NCBI RefSeq assembly: GCF_900115165.1
Contig: NZ_FOVP01000005.1
Span: 147,888-211,887, forward strand
Source of the DNA: Roseovarius lutimaris
Lineage (GTDB): Bacteria; Pseudomonadota; Alphaproteobacteria; Rhodobacterales; Rhodobacteraceae
Direction: 5' to 3'
DNA: 64,000 nucleotides
Shown here: positions 24,551 to 33,566 of the stretch, in pieces
Layout: each line of letters begins with the position of its first letter
How positions within the stretch are numbered: the stretch's first letter is position 1
Notes under the pieces: model-generated
Seen by the model: only the letters and a program-made list of their open reading frames with translations
What the model was told of the DNA's origin: nothing
Database searches by the model: none
Translations under genes and position numbers: made by a program

Positions 24551-25831
24551 ATGGCTTATGGCTTTGACACATTGCAAATTCACGCCGGCGCCCGGCCTGA
24601 CCCCGCCACCGGCGCGCGGCAGGTGCCGATTTACCAGACCACCGCCTATGTATTCCGCGATGCCGAACACGCCGCGGCGCTGTTTAACCTGCAAGAGGTG
24701 GGATACATCTATTCGCGCCTGACCAACCCGACCGTGGCCGCATTGCAAGAACGCGTTGCCACGCTTGAGGGCGGCGTCGGTGCGGTGTGCTGTTCCTCGG
24801 GACACGCGGCGCAGATCATGGCGCTGTTCCCGCTGATGGGTCCGGGGCTAAACGTGGTGGTTTCAACCCGGCTTTATGGCGGCTCGATCACCCAGTTCAG
24901 CCAGACCATCAAGCGCTTTGGCTGGTCGGCGACATTCGTTGACATCGACGACCTCGATGCCATCTCGGCGGCGATTGACGACAACACCCGCGCGATCTTT
25001 TGCGAATCCATCGCCAATCCCGGCGGCCATATCGCCGACCTGGATGCGATTGCGAAACTGGCCGACAGCGCAGGCATTCCGCTTATCGTCGATAACACAA
25101 GCGCCACGCCCTACCTGTGCCGCCCGTTCGAGCATGGCGCGACCCTGGTCGTGCATTCGATGACCAAATACCTCACCGGCAATGGCACCGTCACCGGGGG
25201 CGTTGTCGTGGATTCGGGCAATTTCGACTGGTCGGCATCGGATAAATTTCCCTCGCTCAGCGCGCCGGAACCCGCCTATCACGGCCTCAAGTTTCACGAG
25301 ACCTTTGGCCCGCTCGCCTTTACCTTTCACGGCATTGCCATCGGCCTGCGCGATCTCGGGATGACCCTGAACCCGCAGGCGGCGCATTACACGCTGATGG
25401 GCATCGAAACCCTGAGCCTGCGGATGGAGCGCCATGTTCAGAACGCCGAACAGGTCGCGGGCTGGCTTGAAAGCCATCCGACGATCGAGGCGGTGACCTA
25501 TGCCGGGCTTGCCTCGTCGCCCTATCACGACCGGGTTGCGCGGATTTGCCCCAAGGGCGCAGGCGGGTTGTTCACCATCGCGCTCAAGGGCGGCTATGAC
25601 GCCTGCATCCGCTTTGTCGACAGCCTGGAATTATTCAGCCATGTGGCCAACCTCGGCGATACCCGAAGCCTTGTGATCCACGCGGCCTCGACCACGCACC
25701 GCCAGCTGACCCCGGAGCAACAGACCGCCGCCGGGGCCGCACCCAACGTGGTGCGCATCTCGATCGGGATCGAGGATGCCGAAGATATCATCGCCGATCT
25801 TGATCAGGCGCTGACCAAGGCCCACGGCTGA
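24551..25831 (+). CDS. metY: O-acetylhomoserine aminocarboxypropyltransferase (sulfhydrylase)
   Basis: A Cys/Met-metabolism PLP enzyme that combines O-acetylhomoserine with sulfide to form homocysteine. The 426-aa length and the N-terminus (GFDTLQIHAGARPDPATGARQVPIYQTTAYVF) are typical of MetY, which is longer than MetB/MetC. The PLP lysine lies in VVHSMTKYLTGNGTVTGG, with LYGGSI upstream for phosphate binding. The start at 24551 has GAGGAGG ten bases before it. A strong terminator follows. Confidence 0.94.
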   Translation: MAYGFDTLQIHAGARPDPATGARQVPIYQTTAYVFRDAEHAAALFNLQEVGYIYSRLTNPTVAALQERVATLEGGVGAVCCSSGHAAQIMALFPLMGPGLNVVVSTRLYGGSITQFSQTIKRFGWSATFVDIDDLDAISAAIDDNTRAIFCESIANPGGHIADLDAIAKLADSAGIPLIVDNTSATPYLCRPFEHGATLVVHSMTKYLTGNGTVTGGVVVDSGNFDWSASDKFPSLSAPEPAYHGLKFHETFGPLAFTFHGIAIGLRDLGMTLNPQAAHYTLMGIETLSLRMERHVQNAEQVAGWLESHPTIEAVTYAGLASSPYHDRVARICPKGAGGLFTIALKGGYDACIRFVDSLELFSHVANLGDTRSLVIHAASTTHRQLTPEQQTAAGAAPNVVRISIGIEDAEDIIADLDQALTKAHG

Positions 25832-25843
25832 CGCTGACGCACA

Positions 25844-25885
25844 CCCACCCGGCTTCGCGATCTGCGGCGCCGGGTGGGGGTTTTT
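25844..25885 (+). terminator. Rho-independent terminator of metY
   Basis: A 10-bp stem, CCCACCCGGC (25844-25853) / GCCGGGTGGG (25869-25878), ends in GG and five T residues (25881-25885). It lies just after the metY stop. Confidence 0.9.
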
Positions 25886-25971
25886 GTTTGCCTCGGCGCA
25901 AAGCTGCTATAAAATCAACGCGGTGAACGCAGGACTCCCGATTGCGCATTACCAGTGTTAGAGCGGTAGAG

Positions 25972-28359
25972 ATGAAACCGAATTTCGCCTTATCTTTGTC
26001 TTTTGAGGGCATCGCCCTTTTGCACCGCGCCGGCGCGGGGTGGCATCTGGTGGGTGAAGTGGCCCTCGACGCAGACGACCTGAGCGGTGATCTGGCGGCA
26101 TTGCGCGACAAGGCCGCGGCGCTTGATCCGGCGGGCTTTGCCTGCAAGCTTATCCTGCCGAATGAACAGATCAAATACCTTGAGCTTTCCGCCGATAGCG
26201 CCCCGGACGGCGATCTTGATCGCGCGGTGACCGAGGCACTTGATGGCGCCACGCCTTACGCGCTTGACGATCTGGCCTATGACTGGGCGCTGGATGGCGA
26301 TAAAATTCTGGTGGCGGCCGTTGCCCGCGAAACCCTGGACGAGGCCGAGGCCTTTGGACTTGAGCATGAGGTCAACCCGATATGCTTTGTCGCGCGCCCC
26401 GATGACAGCCCCTTTCCCGGCGAGCCGTTTTTTGGCGGCACCCGGCACGCCCGCGACACGCTTGGGACCAAGGTTCGGATTGACCGGGATGAAACGGCCG
26501 TTGCGATCATCGGCGCGGACCATATGCCCGAGGTTGATGAGGGGTCGACACCGATTGCGGATGCGCCGCAAGCGTCTTCTGTAAATCCTTCCCCCTCAAA
26601 AGAGTCGGCGCCCGAGCCCCCCGTCATCGCGTTTTCAAGCATGCGCGCCGATCGCGAGGCTGAACCGGGACAGGCGCCAATACTCGCCGGTGCGGCGCGC
26701 TTTACACCGACGGCCCCTTCGGCGCCGCTGCCTGATGTGCCAGCCCCCGGACCGGCCCCGCAATTGACCGGCGCCGCCGATCCGGCGCTGAGCGCTCTTG
26801 CCGCCGCCAGCCTGTCACCCGAGCCTGAGGCCAAGGACGAGGATGTGGCCAAAGCGCCGCGCGAGTCCGGTTTTCTCAGCCGCCGCAAAACGGCCCCCAC
26901 CCCGGCCAAAATCAGCGCCAATTCACCGGATGAGGCCGAGCGCCTGACGATCTTTGGTGCGCGCGCAGAGCAGACGGTCGGTGGCAAGCCCCGCTATCTG
27001 GGTGTGATCCTGACGGCCATCCTGCTGGTCGTTCTGATGGTCATCGCGGCTTGGGCGGCACTCTTTACCGACGACGGGCTTGCCGGGGTTTTCCGCAAAT
27101 CAACGCCCGAGATTGTGGCCACTCCGACAACGCCGCCTGCGCCAACCGAAGACCCGGTCACCGAAGCCGCCAATCAGCCGACGCCGCTGCCCGAAGCGCC
27201 CTCCCGCAAGGACGCCCCGGTCGCGACCGCGCTTGCCCCGCAACCAGATGAAATCGCACCCGAACCCGAGCTGGATGTCGCCGAAACAGCGCCCCCCGTC
27301 CCAGCCGCAGAGCTTACCCCCGATCAGGCCATGGCACGCTATGCCGCGACCGGTATCTGGCAGATGGCCCCGACCCCGACCGAGGCCCCCAATGCCACCG
27401 GGCTTGACGATTTTTATCTCACCTCGATTGATGACAAGGTCAATTTCCAGGATGCCGTTGCGCTGCCCGATGCTTTGGATGAGCGCGCGGACAGGCGGCC
27501 CGAAACGCCCGCCTCGCCTGCACCGCCAGGCACGCAGTTCACGATAGACCCGCGCGGGTTTGTTCTGGCAACACCCGGCGGCGCCCTGACTCCAGATGGC
27601 GTGCTGGTGCGCGCAGGTCCGCCGCCGCGCAGCCCGCCGGACATGCCCGCACGCGTCGTGCCCCTGCCAGGGGTCGAGCAAACCGCCGAGGCCCTCGCCG
27701 AACAACAGCGGCTTGGCGAAGTTCGCCCGCGTACCCGCCCCGACAACCTCGCCGAACAACAGGAGCGCGGCGCCCTGAGCGGGCGCACTCGATCAGAACT
27801 GGCGGCACTGCGCCCCCGGACACGGCCCCAATCGGTCGTTGCGGCTGCGGCCAATGCCCCCGCCGCCGCCAATCCAGCCGCTGCCGCCTCTGCTGCGGCA
27901 TCCGTACTTGACGCCTCTGCGGTGGCGGCGGCCCTTGCCGAGGCCGTCGAAGCGCCAGAGCCCGAAATACGCGAGACAGAGCAGGCGGTTCTGGCTTCGC
28001 TCAAACCGAAAACCCGGCCCGGCAATTTTGACAAGATTGTACGTCGCAGCAAACCCGCCGACACCCCCGGCATCTCGGGGCAGACCGCCAGGCGCGCTGC
28101 GCCGTCCATCCCCACCACTGCCTCGGTCGCGCGACAGGCCACCGCGCGCAACGCGATCAACCTGCGCAACGTCAATCTGATCGGCGTTTACGGCAACCCC
28201 AAGAACCGGCGCGCCCTGGTACGGCTGGCCAATGGGCGCTATCAAAAGGTCCAGGTTGGTGACCGGTTGAATGGCGGGCGCGTGTCGGCGATTGGCGACA
28301 CCGAACTTCGCTATAAAAAGAGCGGCCGCGACGTGGTTCTTCGGATGCCCAAGGGCTGA
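25972..28359 (+). CDS. Large single-span protein with GspL/PilM-like head and PilP/GspC-like tail
   Basis: A 795-aa protein. Residues 1 to about 170 look like a degenerate actin-fold pilus/secretion protein (GspL/PilM-like). A long Pro/Ala-rich disordered stretch follows, with one membrane span near residue 340 (YLGVILTAILLVVLMVIAAWAALF). A second Pro/Ala/Glu-rich stretch contains three tandem-like RPRTRP motifs. The final 60 residues (NLIGVYGNPKNRRALVRLANGRYQKVQVGD...) resemble the homology-region/PilP domain of secretion systems. No other pilus or secretion gene is near. The TTG at 25942 is an alternative start. The domain reading is inference. Confidence 0.6.
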   Translation: MKPNFALSLSFEGIALLHRAGAGWHLVGEVALDADDLSGDLAALRDKAAALDPAGFACKLILPNEQIKYLELSADSAPDGDLDRAVTEALDGATPYALDDLAYDWALDGDKILVAAVARETLDEAEAFGLEHEVNPICFVARPDDSPFPGEPFFGGTRHARDTLGTKVRIDRDETAVAIIGADHMPEVDEGSTPIADAPQASSVNPSPSKESAPEPPVIAFSSMRADREAEPGQAPILAGAARFTPTAPSAPLPDVPAPGPAPQLTGAADPALSALAAASLSPEPEAKDEDVAKAPRESGFLSRRKTAPTPAKISANSPDEAERLTIFGARAEQTVGGKPRYLGVILTAILLVVLMVIAAWAALFTDDGLAGVFRKSTPEIVATPTTPPAPTEDPVTEAANQPTPLPEAPSRKDAPVATALAPQPDEIAPEPELDVAETAPPVPAAELTPDQAMARYAATGIWQMAPTPTEAPNATGLDDFYLTSIDDKVNFQDAVALPDALDERADRRPETPASPAPPGTQFTIDPRGFVLATPGGALTPDGVLVRAGPPPRSPPDMPARVVPLPGVEQTAEALAEQQRLGEVRPRTRPDNLAEQQERGALSGRTRSELAALRPRTRPQSVVAAAANAPAAANPAAAASAAASVLDASAVAAALAEAVEAPEPEIRETEQAVLASLKPKTRPGNFDKIVRRSKPADTPGISGQTARRAAPSIPTTASVARQATARNAINLRNVNLIGVYGNPKNRRALVRLANGRYQKVQVGDRLNGGRVSAIGDTELRYKKSGRDVVLRMPKG

Positions 28360-30287
28360 TGGAAGAGTTTCTCTTTCAAGCCTCGATCTTTCTTGCAGCC
28401 ACCGTAATTGCCGTGCCTCTTGCGGCGCGGCTTGGGCTTGGCTCGGTGCTTGGCTATCTGTTGGCAGGGGTGCTGATCGGACCGGTCTTTGGCCTTGTTG
28501 GCGGGCATGAAACCGTTGAATTACAGCATGTTGCCGAATTCGGCGTGGTGATGATGCTGTTTCTCATCGGCTTGGAGCTTGAGCCGCGCGCGCTTTGGGA
28601 TATGCGTCATCGCCTGTTGGGGCTTGGCGGGTTGCAGATCGGCTTGACCACGCTGGCGATCATGATCGGGGCAAGCCTTTTGGGGCTTGGGTGGAGTGTG
28701 GCGCTCGCCATTGGGCTTATCTTTGCGCTGTCCTCGACGGCGATCGTTCTGCAAACCCTGTCGGAAAAAGGATTGATGCGCACAGGCGGCGGGCGCTCGG
28801 CGTTTTCGGTTCTGTTGACGCAGGATATCGCTGTGATCCCGATGCTGGCGTTCCTGCCGCTTCTGGCGCTGCCGAAAACCGCCGATATGGTGATGGGCGA
28901 ATTGCTAACGCGCGACAGTCAGGCCGCCGATCACGCCGCAGTCGGCGCGCATCAGGTCGCGCAATCGCTGATCGCAAGCCTGCCGGGATGGGGCGCCGCT
29001 CTGGTCACCATCGGCGCTGTTGCTGCCGTCATCCTGGCCGGTGTCTACCTCACGCGGCCGATGTTTCGTTTTATCCATGCCGCCCGCCTGCGCGAGATGT
29101 ACACGGCGCTTGCCTTGCTGATCGTGGTGTCGATTTCCTTTCTGATGATGCTGGTCGGCCTGTCGCCCGCGCTTGGCGCGTTCCTGGCGGGTGTGGTTCT
29201 GGCCAACAGCGAATTCCGCCACGAGCTTGAAAGCGATATCGCGCCATTCAAGGGCCTGTTGCTGGGTCTGTTCTTTATCACAGTCGGGGCGGGCATCAAT
29301 TTCACCATCCTGGCCGGCGCGCCGTTTCTGGTGCTTGGGCTGGCGCTTGCGGTGATCGTGATAAAGGGCAGCGTTCTGTTTCTTTTGGGCTGGGCCTTTG
29401 CGCTGCGCGGGCGCGATCTGTGGCTGTTCACGCTGAGTCTGGCGCAGGCGGGGGAATTCGGGCTTGTCCTGATCGGCTTTAGCGATCAGCAGAATGTTCT
29501 GCCGCAGGGCCTGAGCGAAACGCTGTTGCTTGTGGTGGCTCTGACCATGCTGATCACGCCGCTTTTGTTCATGCTTTACGACTGGCTGTCAAAACGCATT
29601 CAGGAAAGTGGCGAGGCGCAGGATGCCGATGAAATCGACGCCACTGGCCCGGTGATCATCGCCGGAATCGGGCGTTTTGGCCAGGTGGTAAACCGGCTTG
29701 TGCGCTCAAGCGGGTTTGAAACAGTCGTGCTTGATCATGACCTTAATGCGATTCAACGCATGCGCCGGTTTGGCATCAAGGGGTTCTTTGGCGATCCGAC
29801 CCGCCCCGATCTCTTGCATGCCGCCGGCCTGCACGACGCCCGCGTCCTTGTGGCGGCGCTTGATGATCCGGCGGCAACCCTGCGCCTTGTCGCCTTTGCG
29901 CGTCGCGAATGCCCCGATCTTCACATCATCGCGCGGGCGCGCGACCGCACCCATGTGTTTCGCCTCTATCAGGCCGGTGCCAATGACATCGTGCGCGAAC
30001 TTTTCGATAGCTCGCTGCGCGCGGGGCGTTATGTGCTTGAAAACATGGGAGTGACCGAATTCGAGGCGGCCGAGCTAGAAAAAACCTTTTATCAGCACGA
30101 TCGTAAATCGGTGCGCGAGCTGGCGGCGCTCTGGGATCCGAGTATTCCCACGGTCAACAATGCCGCCTATATCAATCGCGCGCGCGAGCTGGAAAAAGAC
30201 CTTGAAACCATGTTGTTGTCACAGATCGAAGAATCCGCCAATCCGGCGCCGCATGACGACACCCCGGCCGGCGGCGCAGAAACCTGA
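28359..30287 (+). CDS. Kef-type potassium/proton antiporter with TrkA-N domain
   Basis: A 642-aa monovalent cation:proton antiporter of the CPA2 family. The membrane part (about residues 1-400) carries VMMLFLIGLELEPRALW, ALSSTAIVLQTLSEKG and TQDIAVIPMLAFLPLL, all typical of KefB/KefC. A cytoplasmic TrkA-N domain starts with VIIAGIGRFGQVVNRLVRSSGF (GxGxxG NAD-binding) near residue 430. It likely exports potassium in exchange for protons under electrophile or osmotic stress. The ATG overlaps the preceding stop by one base. Confidence 0.93.
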   Translation: MEEFLFQASIFLAATVIAVPLAARLGLGSVLGYLLAGVLIGPVFGLVGGHETVELQHVAEFGVVMMLFLIGLELEPRALWDMRHRLLGLGGLQIGLTTLAIMIGASLLGLGWSVALAIGLIFALSSTAIVLQTLSEKGLMRTGGGRSAFSVLLTQDIAVIPMLAFLPLLALPKTADMVMGELLTRDSQAADHAAVGAHQVAQSLIASLPGWGAALVTIGAVAAVILAGVYLTRPMFRFIHAARLREMYTALALLIVVSISFLMMLVGLSPALGAFLAGVVLANSEFRHELESDIAPFKGLLLGLFFITVGAGINFTILAGAPFLVLGLALAVIVIKGSVLFLLGWAFALRGRDLWLFTLSLAQAGEFGLVLIGFSDQQNVLPQGLSETLLLVVALTMLITPLLFMLYDWLSKRIQESGEAQDADEIDATGPVIIAGIGRFGQVVNRLVRSSGFETVVLDHDLNAIQRMRRFGIKGFFGDPTRPDLLHAAGLHDARVLVAALDDPAATLRLVAFARRECPDLHIIARARDRTHVFRLYQAGANDIVRELFDSSLRAGRYVLENMGVTEFEAAELEKTFYQHDRKSVRELAALWDPSIPTVNNAAYINRARELEKDLETMLLSQIEESANPAPHDDTPAGGAET

Positions 30288-30434
30288 CGCTTCAGTCGTC
30301 ATTTTTCGGGCAGATGGGCACGGTTTGTGGTGTGACACACCGAAGTCTGCAAAACACGCTGGCAAGATCGCGACAGGCCGGTATATACCTGATCCCAACT
30401 CCCGCAGTGACGAGCAGCCAAAGGGATAGGGCCG

Positions 30435-30911
30435 ATGCGCCTTCAGGCCATACCGCAACTGCCGCTTGCCCTGCCAGCGGCCACAAAGACCGAAGTGCGC
30501 ACGCAATTTGCGGCACTTTGTTATCGCATGGTCCGCAACAAGCCTGAAATCCTGTTGATCACAAGCCGTGGATCGGGGCGCTGGATCGTGCCCAAGGGCT
30601 GGCCGATGGCGGGCAAAACCCCTGCCGAAATCGCCGAGCTTGAGGCCTGGGAAGAGGCCGGCGTGCGCGGTCGCGCCTATGAACACTGCCTTGGCGCCTA
30701 TTCCTACACCAAGGCAATCGGGCCAGAGCGCGGGTTGCCCTGTCTTGCGATGGTCTATCCGGTGCGGGTCAAAACGCTTGCCGGGAAATTCCCTGAGGCC
30801 GGACAGCGCAAACACAAATGGCTGCGCCCGAAAAAGGCCGCCGCCCGCGTCGATGAGCCGGAACTTGCACATATCATCCGGGTGTTCGATCCGCACAGGT
30901 TGGGCCTTTAA
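30435..30911 (+). CDS. NUDIX hydrolase with altered Nudix box
   Basis: A 158-aa NUDIX-fold protein of the DIPP-like type common in alphaproteobacteria (ITSRGSGRWIVPKGWPMAGKTPAEIAELEAWEEAGVRGRAYEH). The Nudix box normally reads REUxEExGU; here it reads LEAWEEAGV, so the usual arginine is a leucine, while the metal-binding EE pair remains. NUDIX enzymes cleave nucleoside diphosphates linked to another group. Activity is likely but not assured. A 13-bp palindrome (30329-30341) lies upstream. Confidence 0.85.
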   Translation: MRLQAIPQLPLALPAATKTEVRTQFAALCYRMVRNKPEILLITSRGSGRWIVPKGWPMAGKTPAEIAELEAWEEAGVRGRAYEHCLGAYSYTKAIGPERGLPCLAMVYPVRVKTLAGKFPEAGQRKHKWLRPKKAAARVDEPELAHIIRVFDPHRLGL

Positions 30912-30980
30912 GCTGCGCTTGCGCCTTGATCTTTGCCCGCCCACGCGTAAGTATCAATCGTATTGCATCTGGACTGGGAC

Positions 30981-31433
30981 ATGATTCAATTCAGCCTGAA
31001 ATGCGCCGGGAATCACCGCTTTGACAGCTGGTTCCAATCGGCCGAAGCCTTTGAGAAACTGCAAGCGCGCGGCATGGTGACCTGTGCTGTTTGCGGCTCT
31101 GATGATGTGGAAAAGGCCCTTATGGCGCCGCGTGTGCGGGCCAGCCGGGCGTGTGCGCAAGACCCGGACACGCCGACCGCACCAGAAAGCGGCGCCCTGG
31201 GCACCCCGGCAAGCCCCGCAGAAAAGGCCATGACCGAGCTGCGCCGCCGGATCGAGGAAAACTCGGAATATGTTGGCGGCAATTTTGCGCGCGAAGCGCG
31301 CGACATGCACGACGGCATCACCCCCGAGCGCGCGATTTATGGCGAGGCGCGGCCCGAAGAGGCGCGCAAACTTGTCGAAGAGGGCGTGCCCGTCGCCCCG
31401 CTGCCGTTCATTCCGGGGCGCAAATCAAACTGA
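30981..31433 (+). CDS. DUF1178 family protein
   Basis: A 150-aa protein starting MIQFSLKCAGNHRFDSWFQSAEAFEKL with a CAVCGS knuckle near residue 32, the signature of DUF1178 (a putative zinc-ribbon protein, function unknown). The C-terminal half carries YVGGNFAREARDMHDGITPERAIYGEA, also conserved in the family. An in-frame ATG at 30963 would add six residues; the one at 30981 matches the family start. It forms a tight group with the NUDIX and SDR genes. Confidence 0.87.
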   Translation: MIQFSLKCAGNHRFDSWFQSAEAFEKLQARGMVTCAVCGSDDVEKALMAPRVRASRACAQDPDTPTAPESGALGTPASPAEKAMTELRRRIEENSEYVGGNFAREARDMHDGITPERAIYGEARPEEARKLVEEGVPVAPLPFIPGRKSN

Positions 31434-31454
31434 TCCCAACCTGAAAGGTTTTTC

Positions 31455-32102
31455 ATGCATATCGTCATCACAGGCGCGAACCGCGGCATCGGAAAGACGC
31501 TGGCCGACAGCTATCGCGCGGCAGGGCACCGGGTGACCGGCACCGCACGCCAGCCCTCGGGCGATCTGATCGCGCTCGATGTGACCGATCCGACCGCGCA
31601 TCACGCGATGGCACAGCAGATCGGCGATCAGCCGGTCGATCTTTTGATCTGCAACGCCGGAGTCTATCCCGACAAGCACGAAACCCTCGAAGATGGCTAC
31701 CCGGCCTCAATGTGGGCACAGGCGTTTGCCACCAATGTGACCGGCGTTTTCCTGAGCATTCAGACACTCCTGCCGCGGATCAAGGCGGCAAAGGCGGGCA
31801 AGATCGCGGTGATCTCAAGCCAGATGGCAAGCGACACCCTCGCCCCTGGCGGCAGCTATATCTACCGCGCGTCAAAGGCGGCGGCGCTTAATCTCGGGCG
31901 CAACCTGTCGGTTGATCTGGCGCCCAAGGGTATTGCCGTTGGCATCTATCATCCCGGCTGGGTGCGCACCGACATGGGCGGAGACGCCGCTGCCATTTCG
32001 GTGGAAGAGGCCGCCGAGGGGCTGATCGCGCGGTTTGTAGAGCTTGACCTTGCAAGCACCGGATGTTTTCGCACCTATGACGGGCAAGACCACGTGTTTT
32101 AG
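31455..32102 (+). CDS. Short-chain dehydrogenase/reductase
   Basis: A 215-aa SDR enzyme with an N-terminal cofactor site TGANRGIG, the LLICNAGV motif, catalytic Ser in VISSQMAS, and the Tyr-x-x-x-Lys pair in IYRASKAAAL. Short length and the Cys/His-poor C-terminus resemble CsgA/sniffer-like SDRs. It uses NAD(P)(H) on an unknown carbonyl or alcohol substrate. Two perfect hairpins follow its stop. Confidence 0.9.
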   Translation: MHIVITGANRGIGKTLADSYRAAGHRVTGTARQPSGDLIALDVTDPTAHHAMAQQIGDQPVDLLICNAGVYPDKHETLEDGYPASMWAQAFATNVTGVFLSIQTLLPRIKAAKAGKIAVISSQMASDTLAPGGSYIYRASKAAALNLGRNLSVDLAPKGIAVGIYHPGWVRTDMGGDAAAISVEEAAEGLIARFVELDLASTGCFRTYDGQDHVF

Positions 32103-32112
32103 GCAGAGCGCC

Positions 32113-32164
32113 CATTTTCTTTCTCCAAAGAAAATGCCCCAGAAAATTCCTCCTAATTTTCTGG
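32113..32164 (+). other. Two tandem perfect hairpins with anti-Shine-Dalgarno loops
   Basis: The first stem is CATTTTCTTT/AAAGAAAATG (32113-32122 with 32127-32136) with loop CTCC. The second is CCAGAAAATT/AATTTTCTGG (32139-32148 with 32155-32164) with loop CCTCCT. Both stems are perfect 10-mers separated by two bases, in the gap between the SDR gene and lysC. Loops of CUCC and CCUCCU can pair with ribosome sites, as in Rhodobacter and rhizobial sRNAs with CCUCCUCCC loops. A terminator role for the SDR transcript is the simpler alternative. Confidence 0.55.
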
Positions 32165-32252
32165 TCTGTTTCGCCCTGCGACACCTGCCCTCTTGCGCCG
32201 CGCCCTGCCCGCGCGTAAACCGCGCGCGACAAACCGGCTCAGGACATAGATC

Positions 32253-33491
32253 ATGCCCGTTCTCGTTATGAAATTCGGTGGCACCTCGGTTGCCACCCTG
32301 GACCGTATCCGCCGCGCCGCAAAGCGCGTTGGCGTGGAAGTGGCCAAAGGCTATGACGTGATTGTCATTGTCTCGGCGATGTCGGGCAAAACCAACGAGC
32401 TTGTCGGTTGGGTCAGTGAAATTTCGCCGCTTTATGATGCGCGTGAATATGATGCGGTGGTAAGTTCCGGCGAGAATATCACCGCCGGGCTCATGGCGCT
32501 GACGCTTCAGGAAATGGATGTGCCCGCGCGCAGCTGGCAGGGCTGGCAAGTGCCGCTCATGACCACCTCGGCGCATTCTTCGGCCCGCATCGAAGAGATC
32601 CCCACCGACAACCTCAACGCCAAGTTCGGCGAAGGCATGCGCGTGGCCGTGGTCGCAGGCTTTCAGGGGATTTCCCCCGAGGGGCGCATCACCACGCTTG
32701 GGCGGGGCGGATCGGATACCACCGCCGTGGCCTTTGCCGCCGCCTTTGGCGCCGAACGGTGTGATATCTATACCGATGTCGATGGTGTCTATACCACCGA
32801 CCCTCGGATCAGCTCCAAGGCGCGCAAGCTTGAAAAGATCGCCTTCGAGGAAATGCTAGAACTGGCATCGCTCGGGGCCAAGGTGCTTCAGACCCGCTCG
32901 GTCGAACTGGCGATGCGGTACAATGTCCGGCTGCGGGTTCTCAGCAGCTTTGAGGAGCAATCAGACGACGCAGGAACCCTGGTCTGCGCCGAGGAGGAAA
33001 TCATGGAATCAAATGTCGTCAGTGGCATCGCCTATTCGCGAGACGAGGCAAAGATGACCCTTATTTCTGTCGCCGACCGCCCCGGCATCGCCGCCGCGAT
33101 CTTTGGTCCGCTGTCAGAGGCGGGGGTGAATGTCGATATGATCATTCAGAACATCGCCGAAGAGGGCCGCACAGACATGACCTTTTCGTGCCCCACCGAT
33201 CAGGTCAAGCGCGCCGAAAAGGGCCTGCAAGAGGCCAAGGAAAAGGGCGAGATCAACTATCACGATCTGGTCGCAGACACCGATGTGGCCAAGATCTCCG
33301 CCGTCGGCATCGGCATGCGCAGCCAATCGGGCGTGGCCGCCAAGATGTTCAAGACGCTGTCCGATGAAGGTGTGAACATCAAGGTCATTGCAACCTCAGA
33401 GATCAAGATTTCTGTGCTGGTCGACCGGAAATACATGGAACTCGCGGTCCAAGCCCTGCATGATGCCTTTGAACTGGATAAAACGGCCTGA
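32253..33491 (+). CDS. lysC: Aspartate kinase
   Basis: Aspartokinase phosphorylates aspartate in the first step of lysine, threonine and methionine synthesis. The 412-aa protein has the amino-acid kinase domain (KFGGTSVA at the N-terminus, SSGENITAGL, GRGGSDTTAVAFAAAFGAERCDIYTDVDGVYTTDPR) followed by two ACT domains (from about residue 265 and 345) for lysine/threonine feedback. Length and architecture match the alpha2beta2-type class without the homoserine dehydrogenase fusion. Confidence 0.96.
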   Translation: MPVLVMKFGGTSVATLDRIRRAAKRVGVEVAKGYDVIVIVSAMSGKTNELVGWVSEISPLYDAREYDAVVSSGENITAGLMALTLQEMDVPARSWQGWQVPLMTTSAHSSARIEEIPTDNLNAKFGEGMRVAVVAGFQGISPEGRITTLGRGGSDTTAVAFAAAFGAERCDIYTDVDGVYTTDPRISSKARKLEKIAFEEMLELASLGAKVLQTRSVELAMRYNVRLRVLSSFEEQSDDAGTLVCAEEEIMESNVVSGIAYSRDEAKMTLISVADRPGIAAAIFGPLSEAGVNVDMIIQNIAEEGRTDMTFSCPTDQVKRAEKGLQEAKEKGEINYHDLVADTDVAKISAVGIGMRSQSGVAAKMFKTLSDEGVNIKVIATSEIKISVLVDRKYMELAVQALHDAFELDKTA

Positions 33492-33566
33492 TCCTGTTTT
33501 CTGTCCAATAAGGGGCGGCAAGGGCCGGGCCAGGATCTGAAACCGCGCCCGGGGTGCAATGCTGCC

